Assembly: GCA_015680905.1 (NCBI GenBank)
Contig: CM027377.1
Coordinates: 54,643,501-54,707,500, forward strand
DNA: 64,000 nucleotides
Direction of reading: 5' to 3'
Origin: Coptis chinensis
Lineage: Eukaryota > Streptophyta > Magnoliopsida > Ranunculales > Ranunculaceae
Positions 11,251 through 23,337 of this stretch are shown here, piece after piece. The translations under genes and the position numbers were made by a program. Each line of letters opens with the position of its first letter. Position 1 is the first letter of the stretch. The notes under the pieces were generated by a model. That model was not told the DNA's origin, did no database searches, and saw only the letters and a list, made by a program, of their open reading frames with translations.

Positions 11251-14200
11251 CTTAGCTCAAGATTACTTCAAAAACATGTTTACGGAGAAACAGAGTTAAC
11301 AAATTCCTTTCCTTCAAAAATTCCGACTTTAACAATGACTCCACGGTAGTAGGCGAAATCGAAGAAGAATTCCTCGCAACTCTTTTGCACCGCTTTTTAC
11401 CACTTCAGCGAGTCCCCTTGCCAACAACCATTCATCCCTTGATGCTATGGCGGAAGATGAATTTTTCAATCTCTATCCCAAAGATCCTTTTGACCCACCT
11501 ATTGAGGAATGTCTTGCATATATCAAGATTTCGATGATATGGACTTGAGCTCTAGGCGAGAATCATTCACCTTCCATCACCAATATTCCCCACCCTCCAC
11601 CTTTTCAAAGGAACCTCGAGTTTGCACTTTCGATCCTTTAGTTTCTCCTGCTTCATGATTTTTAAATCCACCTAGTAAATAAATACTTCCCAAGGATAAA
11701 CCACTTGACACCTTCATTTTCAGACTTGAGACAGTCCCTAACTACACCATGAATGAGTTTTGTGCTAAACCCACATCCTCATTTTTTCCATGCTTTCCCT
11801 CTAAAACTTATCCCAATCCACCATATTTTCCACAACCATTCACTTTTCCACACTTATTCACTAGGACACCCTCTCGTTCAAAGATGAAACATAAGGTGCT
11901 CGGTTATGTTATAGGTCTATCCGACTTCTCTTTCATTCCACTAGGCTGCGTCGTAGGAAATCTTGGTGCTTGATTGTGTTTGGATATGTTTTCTGCGATA
12001 TTTATTTATGGAACGATCCACAACTATTTCGGTTGTTGATATATGATAAACTGCATATTCATACATATATTTAGATAAAGTCTCGAGTATCTGACTATAA
12101 ACGACTTAATTTTTGTGTTTGGTGCATTTCCTTTCATTTCCATATATTAGTGAATGCAACATTCAGGTAACCGGGCCCTCCCTATGGAGTGTGTGGTTGT
12201 AAGTACCGGATCCTAAGTCCACAGTTCACATAATTCACGTTTTCCACTCTTGCATGTTTTCTTGGTTTTTGAGTCATGTTTCTCTATGGTGTGAATTATG
12301 TCTTTACTGCTTATTGTTTTCCTTTATATTAAACCTAATTCATAAAAAGTAAAAAAGTTTAAAGCTATAAAAATAGTAATCTAGCAAGTCTCGAATCGAC
12401 CTTAAAAGACCCAAGTTTTCGTACAATACCAACTTTCGAGTATAGGCCAAACAAAAATTTCAAACTTAAAAAGAGTTTTCCAATTTTGTTTGGGGGTGGA
12501 TTTTGGTATTCATTTCAAATCTTGTTGCCACCCTAAGCCTGTCATGTTTACTCCAAAGAGTTTGTGTTAGTTAGCAACGGTTTAATTGTGCTTCATATTA
12601 TCATATCATCTTTACAATATTTCATTATAGATGCGCCAATTTTTGCCACGCTTTCTATGGTAAATTTTTTCCTTATCTCTTTACACTTTTGAGGACAAAG
12701 CGTTCGATTGTTTGGGGGTGGGATAGAAACATTTGCAAAAATTAGACACTTTTAGGATGTAAATTATGCACTTTTATTTATAAAATATTAAAAATTATAA
12801 AAATTAGTTAGTTACATAATTTAATTGTGCTATTGAATTGTTTCATGAACCCCCTTCTCCCAAATTGTTTGGGGTGGTATATAAACACGATGTAAATGTT
12901 AAGCACATATTAGGTTGTATATTACGATTATTTGTCTTAAAAAAATAAAAATAAAAATAAAAAGTTTATGCTATACACTTAGGAATATTGGTATTGTTTC
13001 TTTCTCTATACTCTTAATAATCTAGAAGTCTCACGTAGCTTTTGCATTAGAATCGTTTTTAGAAACTTAGGTTAATATGTAAGTAATAATCGTTACATCT
13101 ATCTATAAATATATTACATGAGTATCTATGATTGTTTGGCAGTAAGTTTCTGAAATCTAGGCTAGAGTACTTATTCTACAAATCCTGTGAGAATATAGCC
13201 TAAAGCCTTATATGAGTGAAACATTTGAGAAATGACACAAGGGAGAAGTATATTTCAAATAGAGAAATCACACGTCCACTTGCTTGACCACTATACCATG
13301 TCCTAAGAGAGAATTTAGGCCCTTTTTGGATCGATATAGCTAGAAATTCCGACCTAAGTATATTTTCCACTAGTCGCCCCACTGAGCCTTTCTTTAGCCT
13401 TTCATAAACCACAAATCTTTTACCCTGTTACAAAAACAAAACAAAATAAAATAAAATAAAAATTAAAAAAAAAAACAACCTACCCAATTTAGAATAAGTC
13501 CGATAATAGAATGAGGAAGAAAAAGAAGAAGAAAAACACGTGTAAACAAAAATTAGTTAGTTGCTTGAAAAATAAAGAAAAGAAGTTTCCATATAAAGAA
13601 AAGAAAAAAAAAAAAATAGAAATAAAATAAAACTCCAAAAAATAGAATAAAAGGAGTCAAAAGCCAAAAAAAAGAAAAAAAAATATGGCTAAGGATGGAA
13701 ACAAAGTGTAGAAGCAAAAAGTAAATAACAAGGTTTTCTCTAGTTACATAATATGAAGACTCTATTATCTCAGACTTGTCCCTTTTTGAATATCCATTTC
13801 CTTCCTTCTTAAACCATCTCTTAATCCCCAAACACCTAATAAAGACCTCTAGCTCAATTAGGAATTGGTTAGTGTGATAGTAAGTGGCAGATGTGTTTGA
13901 TCGACTCCGCTTTCCTTGTGTGTCATTGAGATTGTAAGGTAAAGTGTGCCCCATAGCAAGACTAGAGTAAATAAACTTGAGTGGAAAAATCAGTGTTGTA
14001 TCTTTGACTATTATTGTGAGAACCTACTTAAGGACGCTTATTCCGAAGTTTTTAAACGGACCGCTATTGCATTTCATAGTATTACTCATTGTATAAATGT
14101 TTATTGTAGATGATTGATTATTATGTATATATTAGCTTAGGTTTTTGACTTGGTTATTCTTGTTCATAGCTAGTGAGATGTATAAATAATTTAGAGCATG

Positions 14201-14437
14201 AATAAGGAAACAATAGTTTTATTTCTTAGTCGTTGTAGTATAGATGAAGTTTGTGAGTAACTTCATTGAAAACTCTCACGAGGCTATAACTTCGTCCCAC
14301 TAGGGAATTCCTAGTGGTTTAAGGCCTTGTTGCATATGGTCAATGCAATCGCACTCAGCGAAACGAGAGTAGTTAGAACTCCATTTTTGGTCACTTATTC
14401 TAATTTCTCATCTTTGCTTGAGGACAAGCAAAATGCT
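11251..14437 (+). other. Interior of element A without enzyme domains
   Basis: About 3.2 kb in which I find no reverse transcriptase, RNase H or integrase motif. A stretch near 11749-12046 has short frames, one containing DPQLFRLLIYDKLH, shared with element C. The phrases TTTGGGGGTGG (12490, 12716, 12845) recur as polypurine-like runs. The minus ORF at 13553-13954 is a Phe/Tyr-rich translation of A/T-rich sequence and is not a gene. The last 350 bases (14090-14437) are the conserved 3' tail also seen in element B. Confidence 0.6.
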
Positions 14438-14451
14438 GTTTGGGGGTGGTT
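14438..14451 (+). other. Polypurine tract of element A
   Basis: GTTTGGGGGTGGTT directly before the 3' LTR start TGATAAG; the priming site for plus-strand DNA synthesis. The same arrangement (ATTGGGGGTGG) precedes the B LTR at 16009-16019. Confidence 0.7.
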
Positions 14452-15907
14452 TGATAAGAGCCCAAAACTGTAGTTTTAACCCTGTAACAGTCATACTATT
14501 AAACCAATTATGTGAGTAATAATTAAGAGTTAACACTAATTACGTGTTTTTATGCATTTCAGGCTTCAAAGTCCATTATGTGCAGAAATGTGCCACTTTA
14601 GCGAGATAAAGGAGCAAAGGTCAGTTACTAAGGAGTTCCGTGATTAAAGGCCAAGATTCAAGAAGATAAAGCCTTTCTAAAGCCCGGTCAAAAGCTGAAA
14701 AGTCGACGCGGGCAGAAACAACACACAAGTCAACAGAACTTCCGAAGACCGTATCTTTGGACTCAGACCTCAGAATGGGGTCTACCTTATGTCAAAACGA
14801 CCGGCTCGGAAAGAGCTTTCCAATGGTCCAAGCCTTGACCCAATCAGAGTAGCAGAAGTGGACGAAAAGTCTGTTGAAACCAACTGCAGCTGAAGAGGCC
14901 TTTTTGGATTGAAAGAATTGGGTTTTGGGCCTGATTCTCTGGCCCAAAACATGGCTCCAAGCCCATGCACGATTTTTGGATCTGAATGTATAAAAACCAA
15001 AGCTTCACTCTTTGTTAATGGTAGATAGTTAGACCTAGATTAGTTAGCCTCCATTAATTAGTTTTAGAACTTAGTTTAATTAGTGTCAATTCATTGTATT
15101 AGATTAAACCTTTGAATCTTGTTCTTCATGTGATTAGATCAATAAAGTAGTATTTTTATCAATTTTGATTTTTGTCATTTCCATTTCTAGATCTAATTTC
15201 AATTCTTGTTCTTATTTCATTTTAGTCATTTAGATGTCATTATTGTTTGATTAAGTAAATTTCAATTCTTTACATTATGTTTAGTTTAGATTCAATGGGA
15301 AATGTTAGTTTGATGAATCAAGGCTAAAACCTCCATTAGAGGGGTTGATGAAGCCTTGATGAAAACTTAGTTGTTAGTGTAGAATTGTTTGTAGATTCTA
15401 TTCCACTCTAGAAGGTCGTGTTTCGCCATGAGAATGGGTGGACGACCTCACATGCTAGTTAGTATTTGGTAGAAATGCCACGAACACTAGGGATTAGAAC
15501 TCGAAATTTTTGCCGTAAGAACGTAAGAATCGAGATACAACAATCTATGCTAGGTTATTAAGTTGGATTCGAGGTGGATTCAATTCCCCTCTAATCCTTT
15601 ATCTAGATTAAAAACAATCATATTTCCATAGCATTCGTAGTTTAAATTAAAATAATCAATTTCATATTGCATCGTAGTATAATTCCCCCTCGTAAAACTC
15701 TCATAGACTTAAGACCGACTAATTAGACTAGAGAACATTCCATGCTAGAGAACTAGGAGTGGAACGAATTTGTTACTCCACTCTATTACGATAGACTTGA
15801 GAGTAGGAAACTTTGATAACATAGCAACATAATTTAGTTTTAGTTTACTTACGTTTTAAGCTCATCGTTCATTTCGTAGGTAGACTAATCAATTTTATGT
15901 TTTATCA
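14452..15907 (+). repeat. 3' LTR of element A
   Basis: Nearly identical to 6733-8191, with TGATAAGAGCCC at the start and TTTATCA at the end, followed by the AATCA duplication. Confidence 0.88.
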
Positions 15908-16019
15908 AATCACACTCTGCGAAACGAGATTAGTATAACTTATAATAAATCACTCATTTGTGAGCTTAGTTTTTTCTCTCATCCTTGCTTGAGAACAAAC
16001 AAGATGATATTGGGGGTGG
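15908..16019 (+). repeat. 3' interior tail of element B, right part, with polypurine tract
   Basis: It continues 6417-6732: CACTCTGCGAAACGAGATTAG matches CACTCAGCGAAACGAGAGTAG near 14350 in element A. It ends in the purine run ATTGGGGGTGG at 16009-16019. Confidence 0.75.
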
Positions 16020-16885
16020 TGATAAGCTCCCAAATGTGCATTTTATTACCCTTATATTACTGCATTACAGTCCCTCTTACGCTTATCAAAAAGATAACTC
16101 ATAGCTTTTAATGTCATTTTCAGGTTAAGGAGTATTTCAGACCACTTATCATAAAAGTTGCGTCTTAGTATCAAAAGGAGCCTTAATCACGCTTATTATG
16201 AAGACCAGTAGTTGATATAGAAAAGTGCTGAAAAAGTCAAAGTCAACCGGTCAAAGTCAACGGTCAAAAGTCAAAGCCTTCAAATGAGAAGACCAGAGAT
16301 GGAGGCCTTTATCTCAAAATATGATGACTTTCTCCCTAACCCTATCTTGGTCAAGAAGGCACCAAAAAGCAAAAGCAAAAGTGAAGTGTGAGGTGTCTAG
16401 TTTGTAATGGAGAAGAGCAAATCTGTAAAAGGCAAAAGTAGGGGTATATAATCAAAAAGCAAGGGAGAGAGAAACTATCCATTGTCTTAGGATCCAAACC
16501 ATTTGGTTTGTTTAATTTCTTGTCTTGTTTTTCAATTCATGTTTTTACTTTATTGTTGTTTTATTTACTTTCAATCAATCTTATTTACTTGTTTTTATTT
16601 CCTTTCAATTAATCTTATTTACTTGTTCTTATTTCCTTTCAATCAATCTTGTTTGCTTGTTCTTATTTCAAGTTTTAATCAATCTTCCTTCCATGTTTTC
16701 AAGTCATTTCAATATAAACAATCAAAGGGGGTTTCAAGTTTTCATTAGCTTAGAACCATTCTAATCCATACAAGAGTCTACCTTTCTTCTTCATATCTCC
16801 CTCACTCAAACTCTAAACAATTTAGGATGAACCTCACTTCTAAAAATTAACTCTTTTGAAGTTACTACCACTATCTAAAGCTTCA
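16020..16885 (+). repeat. 3' LTR of element B
   Basis: 866 bp, starting TGATAAGCTCCC and ending AGCTTCA. It matches 774-1421 in the same orientation and 5592-6416 in the opposite one. The overlapping ORFs at 16503-16764 are low-complexity Phe/Ser-rich translations of LTR sequence and are not genes. Confidence 0.82.
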
Positions 16886-16890
16886 AAACC

Positions 16891-18729
16891 CGAAGACAGA
16901 TTCGAGTTTCGATCTCTAACACAATGAACTCATTTATGAGAACACCCTGTTAGCATGAGGAATTGAATGAGAACACTCTAAAATATTCATTCAATTCCTA
17001 GCCTTACTCTACACCAGCTGTACAAAGTTCAAGGACTATTTATACTAGGAAGTAGTGCACGCAACTAGCTCCAATGTCACCTGAGTCGCACGCGCGCTAC
17101 TCTATCTTGAGTTCCAGACTCCAAAATTGGTCGTTCACTGTCATTTTGTGACAGGATGTAAACTAAAACTTGTTCTACTTAAGCCAATGACTCAGGCCTT
17201 AAGAAATCTAATTTGTTCCTCACATGAGCATCATTAACCCTCCACAAGGGAGGGTTTATCTCATGATCCTAGGAATCAAAAACTAAATAACTAAAATGGA
17301 AGAAAGAGAGAAGAAGAAGAAGAAAAAGAAGAAGAAGTTTTATTCTCTATGGAGAGAACTCCATTAACAACTACAAGGTTTTTCTCAAAACTAAAACATA
17401 AAAACCAAAAATGATATGTTTGAATTAACTGACTTATGAATCAAAAAATAGAATGAGTGCAAATCACAAGTGCTCCACTTTGTCTACCTTAGTGCTCAAA
17501 TAATGGAGAAACCATTAAGTGATAGACTCACGTGCTTTGACCAATGGTGGGTCCATATGTGGGCCATGGTGAATTTGACAACTTCATATCTTTGTGTAGA
17601 TCTCGCCGCACTGATTGTTTTGACAATTCACGTGCCGAATTCGGAGTCCAGAATCAGAAGATATGATCGTCAGAAGTTCCACGACTTTTCTGCATCGTTG
17701 TCTTGATTTGACCCGGAAATGGTCGGTGTTGAATACACGGCCTTTATTCTGGCCTTTTTTAGCTTCAAATGGGCAAAGAGAAAAGACTTCAAGTTCAAGC
17801 ACTATTACGTACAACATTTTCATGTTATAACGCAGGTTTTCCTAGAATTTTGTCGTTAACTGCCAAAACCTGTGGAAATACAACAATACAATTAATTTAC
17901 ATTTATTAAACACATAATCAACCAATATGTAGTGTTTCTATGGGATTTATAACAGTTTTGAATGCTTATCACAAAGGACAAAAATGATCTTTTGAATAAG
18001 ATATACTTGATTTTCGATCTCTTTGTCTATCTATATGCATAAAAAAGTTACCAGGTATAATAATAGCTTGAAAAATAGTACGTAAAAGAGAGAAAAGAGA
18101 AAATTAGTCTAAAGGAAACAGTTAATAATATTTAGGAGTCCTAAGACCGGGGCAACAAAGTTTAGAATTTACTACTAAAATTTGACCAAAACAAGGAGTT
18201 GACCTATTTGCAGATTTTACAGTCAAATGTAAAAAATATCCTATTATATTAGAAAACTACCAGATTGACTAAATACCCAAAAACGAAGTGGCGATCAATT
18301 AAAGAGATAATAATAAAGGTTACAATAGATATTCAATTATGGAATATCGTTGCAACTTAAGGGACTGTAAGCATCAATTAAAGTTATTTAATGATACACC
18401 TTTTGGAGGTTTCTTCATGTTGTTCTTTAAAAAAAGACTCAAAATGATCGGACTCTATGATTACTAAAACAACAAGTAGCATAACTTAGATTATAGAGGC
18501 GTACTCATATGAGGGATACTTTCAAACTCAGTCACAAAACTCTTAGAACCAACTATAAAGGATGTTTCCTTAACGCGCGTTTGGGCTCACACTACAAGGA
18601 AGAGTAGGCAAGCTTTCCTTAGGAACACATACCATACAAAGCGCCTAAAAGTGAATATATTTGAGAAATTTGGTGGGAGAAGGAGTCATAAATCTGTTTT
18701 GGTGGATGCATGCCATAAAATGTTGTATA
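16891..18729. other. No gene recognised
   Basis: AT-rich sequence with a GAAGAA-type microsatellite near 17310-17338. The ORFs at 17470-17706 (+) and 17584-17823 (-) overlap each other, lack a domain I know and have no supporting splice or regulatory context. Confidence 0.5.
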
Positions 18730-18757
18730 CTAGTTAATGCCCGTGCCTTTGGCACGG
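18730..18757 (-). mobile_element. Helitron 3' terminus
   Basis: Read on the minus strand, a perfect hairpin with a 7-bp stem CCGTGCC/GGCACGG and a 3-base loop (18757-18741) is followed by 7 bases and then CTAG (18733-18730). The next base outside is T. Helitrons end in a short GC-rich hairpin followed by CTRR and insert between A and T, so all the required features are present. The element must extend to higher coordinates. I could not find a convincing 5' TC terminus, so the element's full length is open. A Helitron helicase fragment in the same orientation lies 4.6 kb inside. Confidence 0.72.
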
Positions 18758-21700
18758 ATTCCATAATATAGCATCATTGATAATGTGATTTATGCCCACC
18801 CGATCAGATAATGTGATTTCAGCTTAAATGATAATTTTGAATACAACAGTTTTTATCTAGTTATTGCCCAGTCATTCCATCATGAAATTGTATTGCTTTC
18901 ACATGCATGCCTATGAAATTTGGTAAATTTTGGATTTGAAAAACCTAACCGCACTCAATATCCACTTCATAACAAAATCATTTTAGGAAGAATAACAATT
19001 GATTAAAGTTCAAGCTGAAAAAAGAGTTCATGAAATGTCATTAAAAATCAAATTGCAAATTGCAAGAACTTAATTACACAATCATAACCAACCAAGACAA
19101 CCTTCAGGTGTTATACTATACACATCCAATTTTCATACAAATATAAGATGATCCAATGGCTATTTGTTTCTAGAATCCTTCCTATCAAAACCTTTGCGCT
19201 TAATTGCCTTGTAATCCTCCCTCACCAATACAAAATATACTTAGATGATGCCTCTATGCTAGAGTTAACACCACTCGTTCACTCATGCAATAGATGGGGC
19301 ATATTTTCTGCATTCAACTGCGAGGCCATGGTCATTATTCTTCTTTGACAACTGCAGTAGGAAATAGAAAAGAAAAAATGAAACCCAACAACTTCAACAT
19401 TTAGCACTTGGTAATTGACATGATTTTTTTTAAAAAAAAAACAAGCTAAGGCAACATTCATAGCGGTCAGAGCAAATTATTAATCCTGTTTATGCCAAGT
19501 AATGAGCTGAAGATAAATCAGATTAAAAGCATAAAGTAGATAATAAATGCATAGAGCAGTAAATAAAAAATAGGAAAACCTTGCAAAACATGGTCATTCA
19601 ATGTAAAAAGATATCTACATAAGTAGTACCTTACACACAGAAACTTGAAGCAACTAAATAATTAGAGTGTTTTAACCTTGTGCATTAACAAAATAGAAGT
19701 TTCAAAATTAGAACTAAAAAATTTGAAATATCAAGAAATTAAACCAAAAAAGAGATGAGAAAGAAATCGGATGGAAGGCTTGAGTAAATAGCGTAAACAA
19801 TTCTAGAAGCTAACATTAAAGACATTTAAAGGACTTTGTATGATATGAAATACAAACATGTAAAACTTTTACTTCTCAAATGACATAGATAATACTCTTA
19901 CATGATCATCCGCCACAACGAAATTTGATCTAGCCAATGCCCAATTAATTTCGAGGTTTTCATGGTTTTTCTGGTTAATAAATCGACAATCCACACAAAC
20001 AGCAGCTTGATAACAGAAGCTTGCATCAAATAAAACAAAGGAGAACTCTAACCCTGTGCATAACAGGATTCAAAAATAAAATTAAATAAATTGAAGTTTA
20101 AAATTAAATATCCCGAGAACTTTGGAGAAGCATAGGATAAAACAGCCTAAAGTAATGACAACTATATGCACCACAGACGCCATTTTCAATAGCAAGCACC
20201 ATATGTTTTTTTTATAGACACTACTTACAATAGTATGAACTTACGAAGTACCATAATAGCCAAGAAATACACTGAAAGAGGGTGAATATACATTTAAATT
20301 AAAGAATTCATAAAAACAAAAAATAAAAAATAAAATAAAATGGATAATAAAGTCAAGTGAAAAACTAAATTTGTTAGACAACTGAGTTAACAACTTAATA
20401 CTGGATATCAAATATGAAGTAAGCTTATAAGTAAAACTCAAAATCTTCTACTACACAATAGAAAGTATAGATAATTCACACAACCCCTTTGAAAATACCA
20501 TATCAAAATAACATAATATCATAAAGATTAAGTTGGTGATCAATTTCAACACTTAAGATTTGAGAGTGTAGTACAGTTTTGAGAGTGATGACTGCATAAG
20601 AAGAAGAAAAAGGGATGTAACTGCTTCGAGGAGTTCTGCTCTTACCTTGAGAACTGGTTCGATATACACATTAATATTGTTGATGACAAACGGAGAGTGG
20701 AGATTGTTAAGGCTAGAAGGCGGGGCATATTGAACTATAAGCTTGGTCATAGACGTTCCAAAGTCATTTAAAAGCTAAGGTATGTATTCACACTTCATTT
20801 TAAAACTATACTTCCTACATTTTCAGCTTTACCACCGAAGGGACATTGAAAGCAAATTGCTTAAGAGCAGACGTCATCCTAGCAAATCTTAACACGTGCA
20901 AATGTTTTTCTTTATGATGTGCATATAGTAGAGAGCATGAACTCATTTATGCAATGACTTTAAGGTCATGAAGGAAAAGAAACATGAAAATACTTCAACG
21001 AATTCATCTTTAATGATACTACTTACTGTAGAACTATAACAACTTGAATGGCCTTTCCCGTCCATGAAAATAGTGGTAAACACATAAGAGCAACCCCTAT
21101 AGATAAAAAAAAAAGTGTAAGTCTGTTGAGAATTTTTCTGTCTCGCTTCTTGCTATATGGATTACTAAAAGAAGCAATGTCAGCACAATAGTGAATGCAT
21201 TAATGCATTAACTATTTTTTTCTTTTCTTTTTTTCTTTTTTTTTTAAAAAAAACATTGAATTACATGAAACACCTTGAACAAACTGGATTCAAGATTCTC
21301 GTCTACAACAAATCTCATCTTACCGAGTAACATATTATAGGTGTATGCATAACATAGAAAAAAAATTGACTAACAAATGACGAAATGCACTAACAAACAG
21401 AGCAATGCTTCATTTCTTTGGGCAGCGTCAACCAAACAGGTGATGTGGTCAATCATGTAAAAATTACGTGAGCTGGTGCTGAACCTGTGAGGGAGATGAC
21501 CTACCTAATTTAAGTTGGGGATGACTAAAGAGAATTGTGTACCTTGAGCAAACGCCAAGAACAGGCAAATAAAATTCCTATCTAGTTCATGAAGAATTAA
21601 CTTAGCCACCAATCGACAAAATGAATCCATTTGAGTATCATTGACATTTCTAATTTTTTGCCATTCTTAGTTCGTTGGCCAATAAACCAATAAAAGTAAA

Positions 21701-21868
21701 AAAGAAAATTAGAAAGCATTAGATCAAGGAGAGAAAGAGAAATTACTTGAAAGAGGAAGGTTTCACAACTGAAAATGATAACGATGAAGAAAGAAAAACA
21801 ATACCTGAGTAGATTATAGAGAGACAAACTAATGTTGATTCGAGAGAGAGTGGTTAGGAGTGAGGAGA
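18758..21868. other. Probable Helitron interior, no gene recognised
   Basis: AT-rich sequence. Several minus-strand ORFs end at good splice donors: for example 20553-20750 contains YAPPSSLNN and ends its open part at CTCAAG followed by GTAAGAGC. The ORF at 21597-21896 ends its first part at CTCAG followed by GTATTG. These look like exon remnants of captured or chimeric transcripts, but I cannot name them. Confidence 0.35.
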
Positions 21869-22024
21869 CGAAGGGTTTTGGATATTGGGATAACAATAAT
21901 AATTAATAAACTTTATTAAAGGTAATGAACACTTATCGTGCTAATTTATCAACTCACATTTTCTAATCTTGCACACACTATCCCGACCCTTGATTTATCC
22001 ACTGTTAGATGGAATCCCAGCCGT
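21869..22024 (-). promoter_or_regulatory. Promoter-like module, copy a
   Basis: On the minus strand the module begins near 22024 with GGCTGGGATTCCATCTAACA, runs through GTGGATAAATCAAGGGTCGG and after about 100 AT-rich bases reaches AAAACCCTTCGTC at 21869. A pyrimidine-rich CTCTCTC stretch and a possible 5' splice site follow. It is one of five copies; its spacer is longer than in the others. Promoter function is inferred from position and composition only. Confidence 0.5.
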
Positions 22025-22059
22025 AGGCTATGTAGAAGAATAGGAGTCACTGCTACTTA

Positions 22060-22160
22060 ATGGAACATATTTCTCAAAGAGAAAAGAAGAAGACCGATGG
22101 GATAATGGAACAGATTTGTCAAAGCAAAAGAAAAGAAGACCGATAGGATAAACCTGGATT
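22060..22160 (-). repeat. Short tandem duplication shared with 27640-27700
   Basis: The phrase AATGGAACATATTTCTCAAAG...AAGACCGATGGGAT occurs twice in a row here. It occurs a third time at 27643-27700, ahead of promoter-like module copy d in plus-strand order. Both sites continue with AACCTGGATTA. This ties copies a/b and d together as duplicates of a larger block. Confidence 0.6.
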
Positions 22161-22251
22161 AATCATAATGGGAATTACATATTTCCACCACTGGGGAGAA
22201 GGGGAGAAGTAACTGTTATAATGGTGAAAGTGAGAACCAAGGGCTTGCACA

Positions 22252-22318
22252 CGAAGGGTTTTCACAATTAAGACCTTTAATTAATTCCTAATTCAACATG
22301 GCCGGCATGGTGACAGTG
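22252..22318 (-). repeat. Partial promoter-like module
   Basis: It carries the CACGAAGGGTTTTCACAATT half of the module and the following AATTAATT stretch, but breaks off before the CCTCGATTTAT core. Another partial copy is at 26743-26828, where the core is also missing. Confidence 0.5.
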
Positions 22319-22341
22319 GAGAATTGAGAGGGAGACGGAAG

Positions 22342-22469
22342 TTTGGAGAAACGAAGGGTTTTTTTTGTTTAATTTCACAATTAATTGCTAATCTAACTCA
22401 CGGGATGTCATCGTGGCACTCGTCCCGACCCTCGATTTATACCCCGTCATATCAAATCCCAGCCGTTGG
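22342..22469 (-). promoter_or_regulatory. Promoter-like module, copy b
   Basis: Minus strand: CCAACGGCTGGGATTTGATA, then TATAAATCGAGGGTCGGGAC, GAGTGCCACGATGACATCCC, an AATTAATTGTGAAATTAAAC spacer, and CCCTTCGTTTCTCC. A TATAAA-like string lies inside the core. It is the most complete copy together with copy e (31222-31344). Confidence 0.55.
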
Positions 22470-23337
22470 GTATAAAATCATCCCTGTGAATCAAACTCTC
22501 ATAGTCCAATTAAATACTGGTAGTCGAATCAAACTCTCATTTTTCGGACAGATTTTAGGGTGACGATTATGTGGCAGCATTGTTATAAAGAAGTATAAAT
22601 TTGTCTGGCAAAAAATAGATACATGTTGAATATTCGCGAGTGAATGCTAAAGTTGGATCAAAACAAACTTTGAAAAGCTTACCGGAAAAGGTCATTTATA
22701 ATTTTGTTATACAATTCAAGCTTGAAAGTGAGAGAGATGTTCCCCCACCAAAGAATAAAGATGTCCCCACCACCCAGCTTGAATTAGTCGGTAAGACGCA
22801 AGGAATCAATGGCATACCTACTCTTTCACGTCTCTGAAAGATTAAATCCAATTTGCTTCCAAATAACAAATAGAAAACATGAAACTGCAAAAGCCAATTG
22901 TCATGTGTAGGCGTAGTTTAAGCTCAATCTCAAAATTAAACTTTCTGAGATTTTGAAATCCCCATAAGTGTGTTTTTACCCACGTTGCGTTTTTGGATAT
23001 CAAGCCAAATCAAATAATTAACTTAAGATTTAAAAAAAAAATGTTGAATGCTCATTGCTATAGTGAAGAGAAATTAGATAAAATGCAACTACTACAGAGT
23101 ATAGTAGATTGCGAACCTTATGAAAACTGTTATTTTAGAAGAACTCCTCATAGATTGGCTGTTGAATCACTATCAGAGTTTGTTATACCTTGGCACCAAA
23201 AGGTCAAAACACAATAAAAAACAGCAGTATTCGTGACGATCTACATAAAATTGACTACAGAGATTCAGTTGACTATTTTATCATTCTTACTTGGTGATCA
23301 TATTAAACTCAATATTATGGTTTTCTTAATTAACTTA

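Larger units (their letters stand above)
6733..15907 (+). mobile_element. Complete nonautonomous Athila/Tat-like LTR retrotransposon A
   Basis: The element is 9175 bp long and has both LTRs (6733-8191 and 14452-15907), a primer binding site (8194), a polypurine tract (14438-14451) and perfect 5-bp flanks AATCA (6728-6732 and 15908-15912). The interior carries a broken gag and an aspartic-protease-like segment (about 8896-11250). Beyond this I find no reverse transcriptase, RNase H or integrase, so it must have moved using enzymes from a relative. The two LTRs differ at five positions in their first 185 or so bases, so the insertion is fairly young compared with its decayed coding part. The insertion site is the homologous 3' tail of element B. 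Confidence 0.88.
774..16885 (+). mobile_element. Outer Athila/Tat-like LTR retrotransposon B, interrupted by other elements
   Basis: The element starts TGATCAGCTCCCAAATG at 774 and ends CTTCA at 16885. The 5 bases before it (769-773) and after it (16886-16890) are both AAACC, which is what integrase leaves as a target-site duplication. The left LTR copy is recognisable only to about 1421; the right LTR is complete. Inside are a minus-strand relative (C, up to 6416) and the complete element A (6733-15907). What is left of B's own interior is 6417-6732 and 15908-16019, both matching the 3' end of A's interior. The nest therefore formed in the order B, then A and C. Confidence 0.8.

Noticed and set aside
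13553..13954. Long minus-strand ORF rich in Phe and Tyr
   Set aside because: It is the translation of A-rich stretches on the + strand inside element A; no domain, no start context.
16503..16764. Two overlapping + strand ORFs with repeats like FQSILFTCFYF
   Set aside because: They come from the low-complexity TTTCAATCAATCTT repeats in the B 3' LTR.
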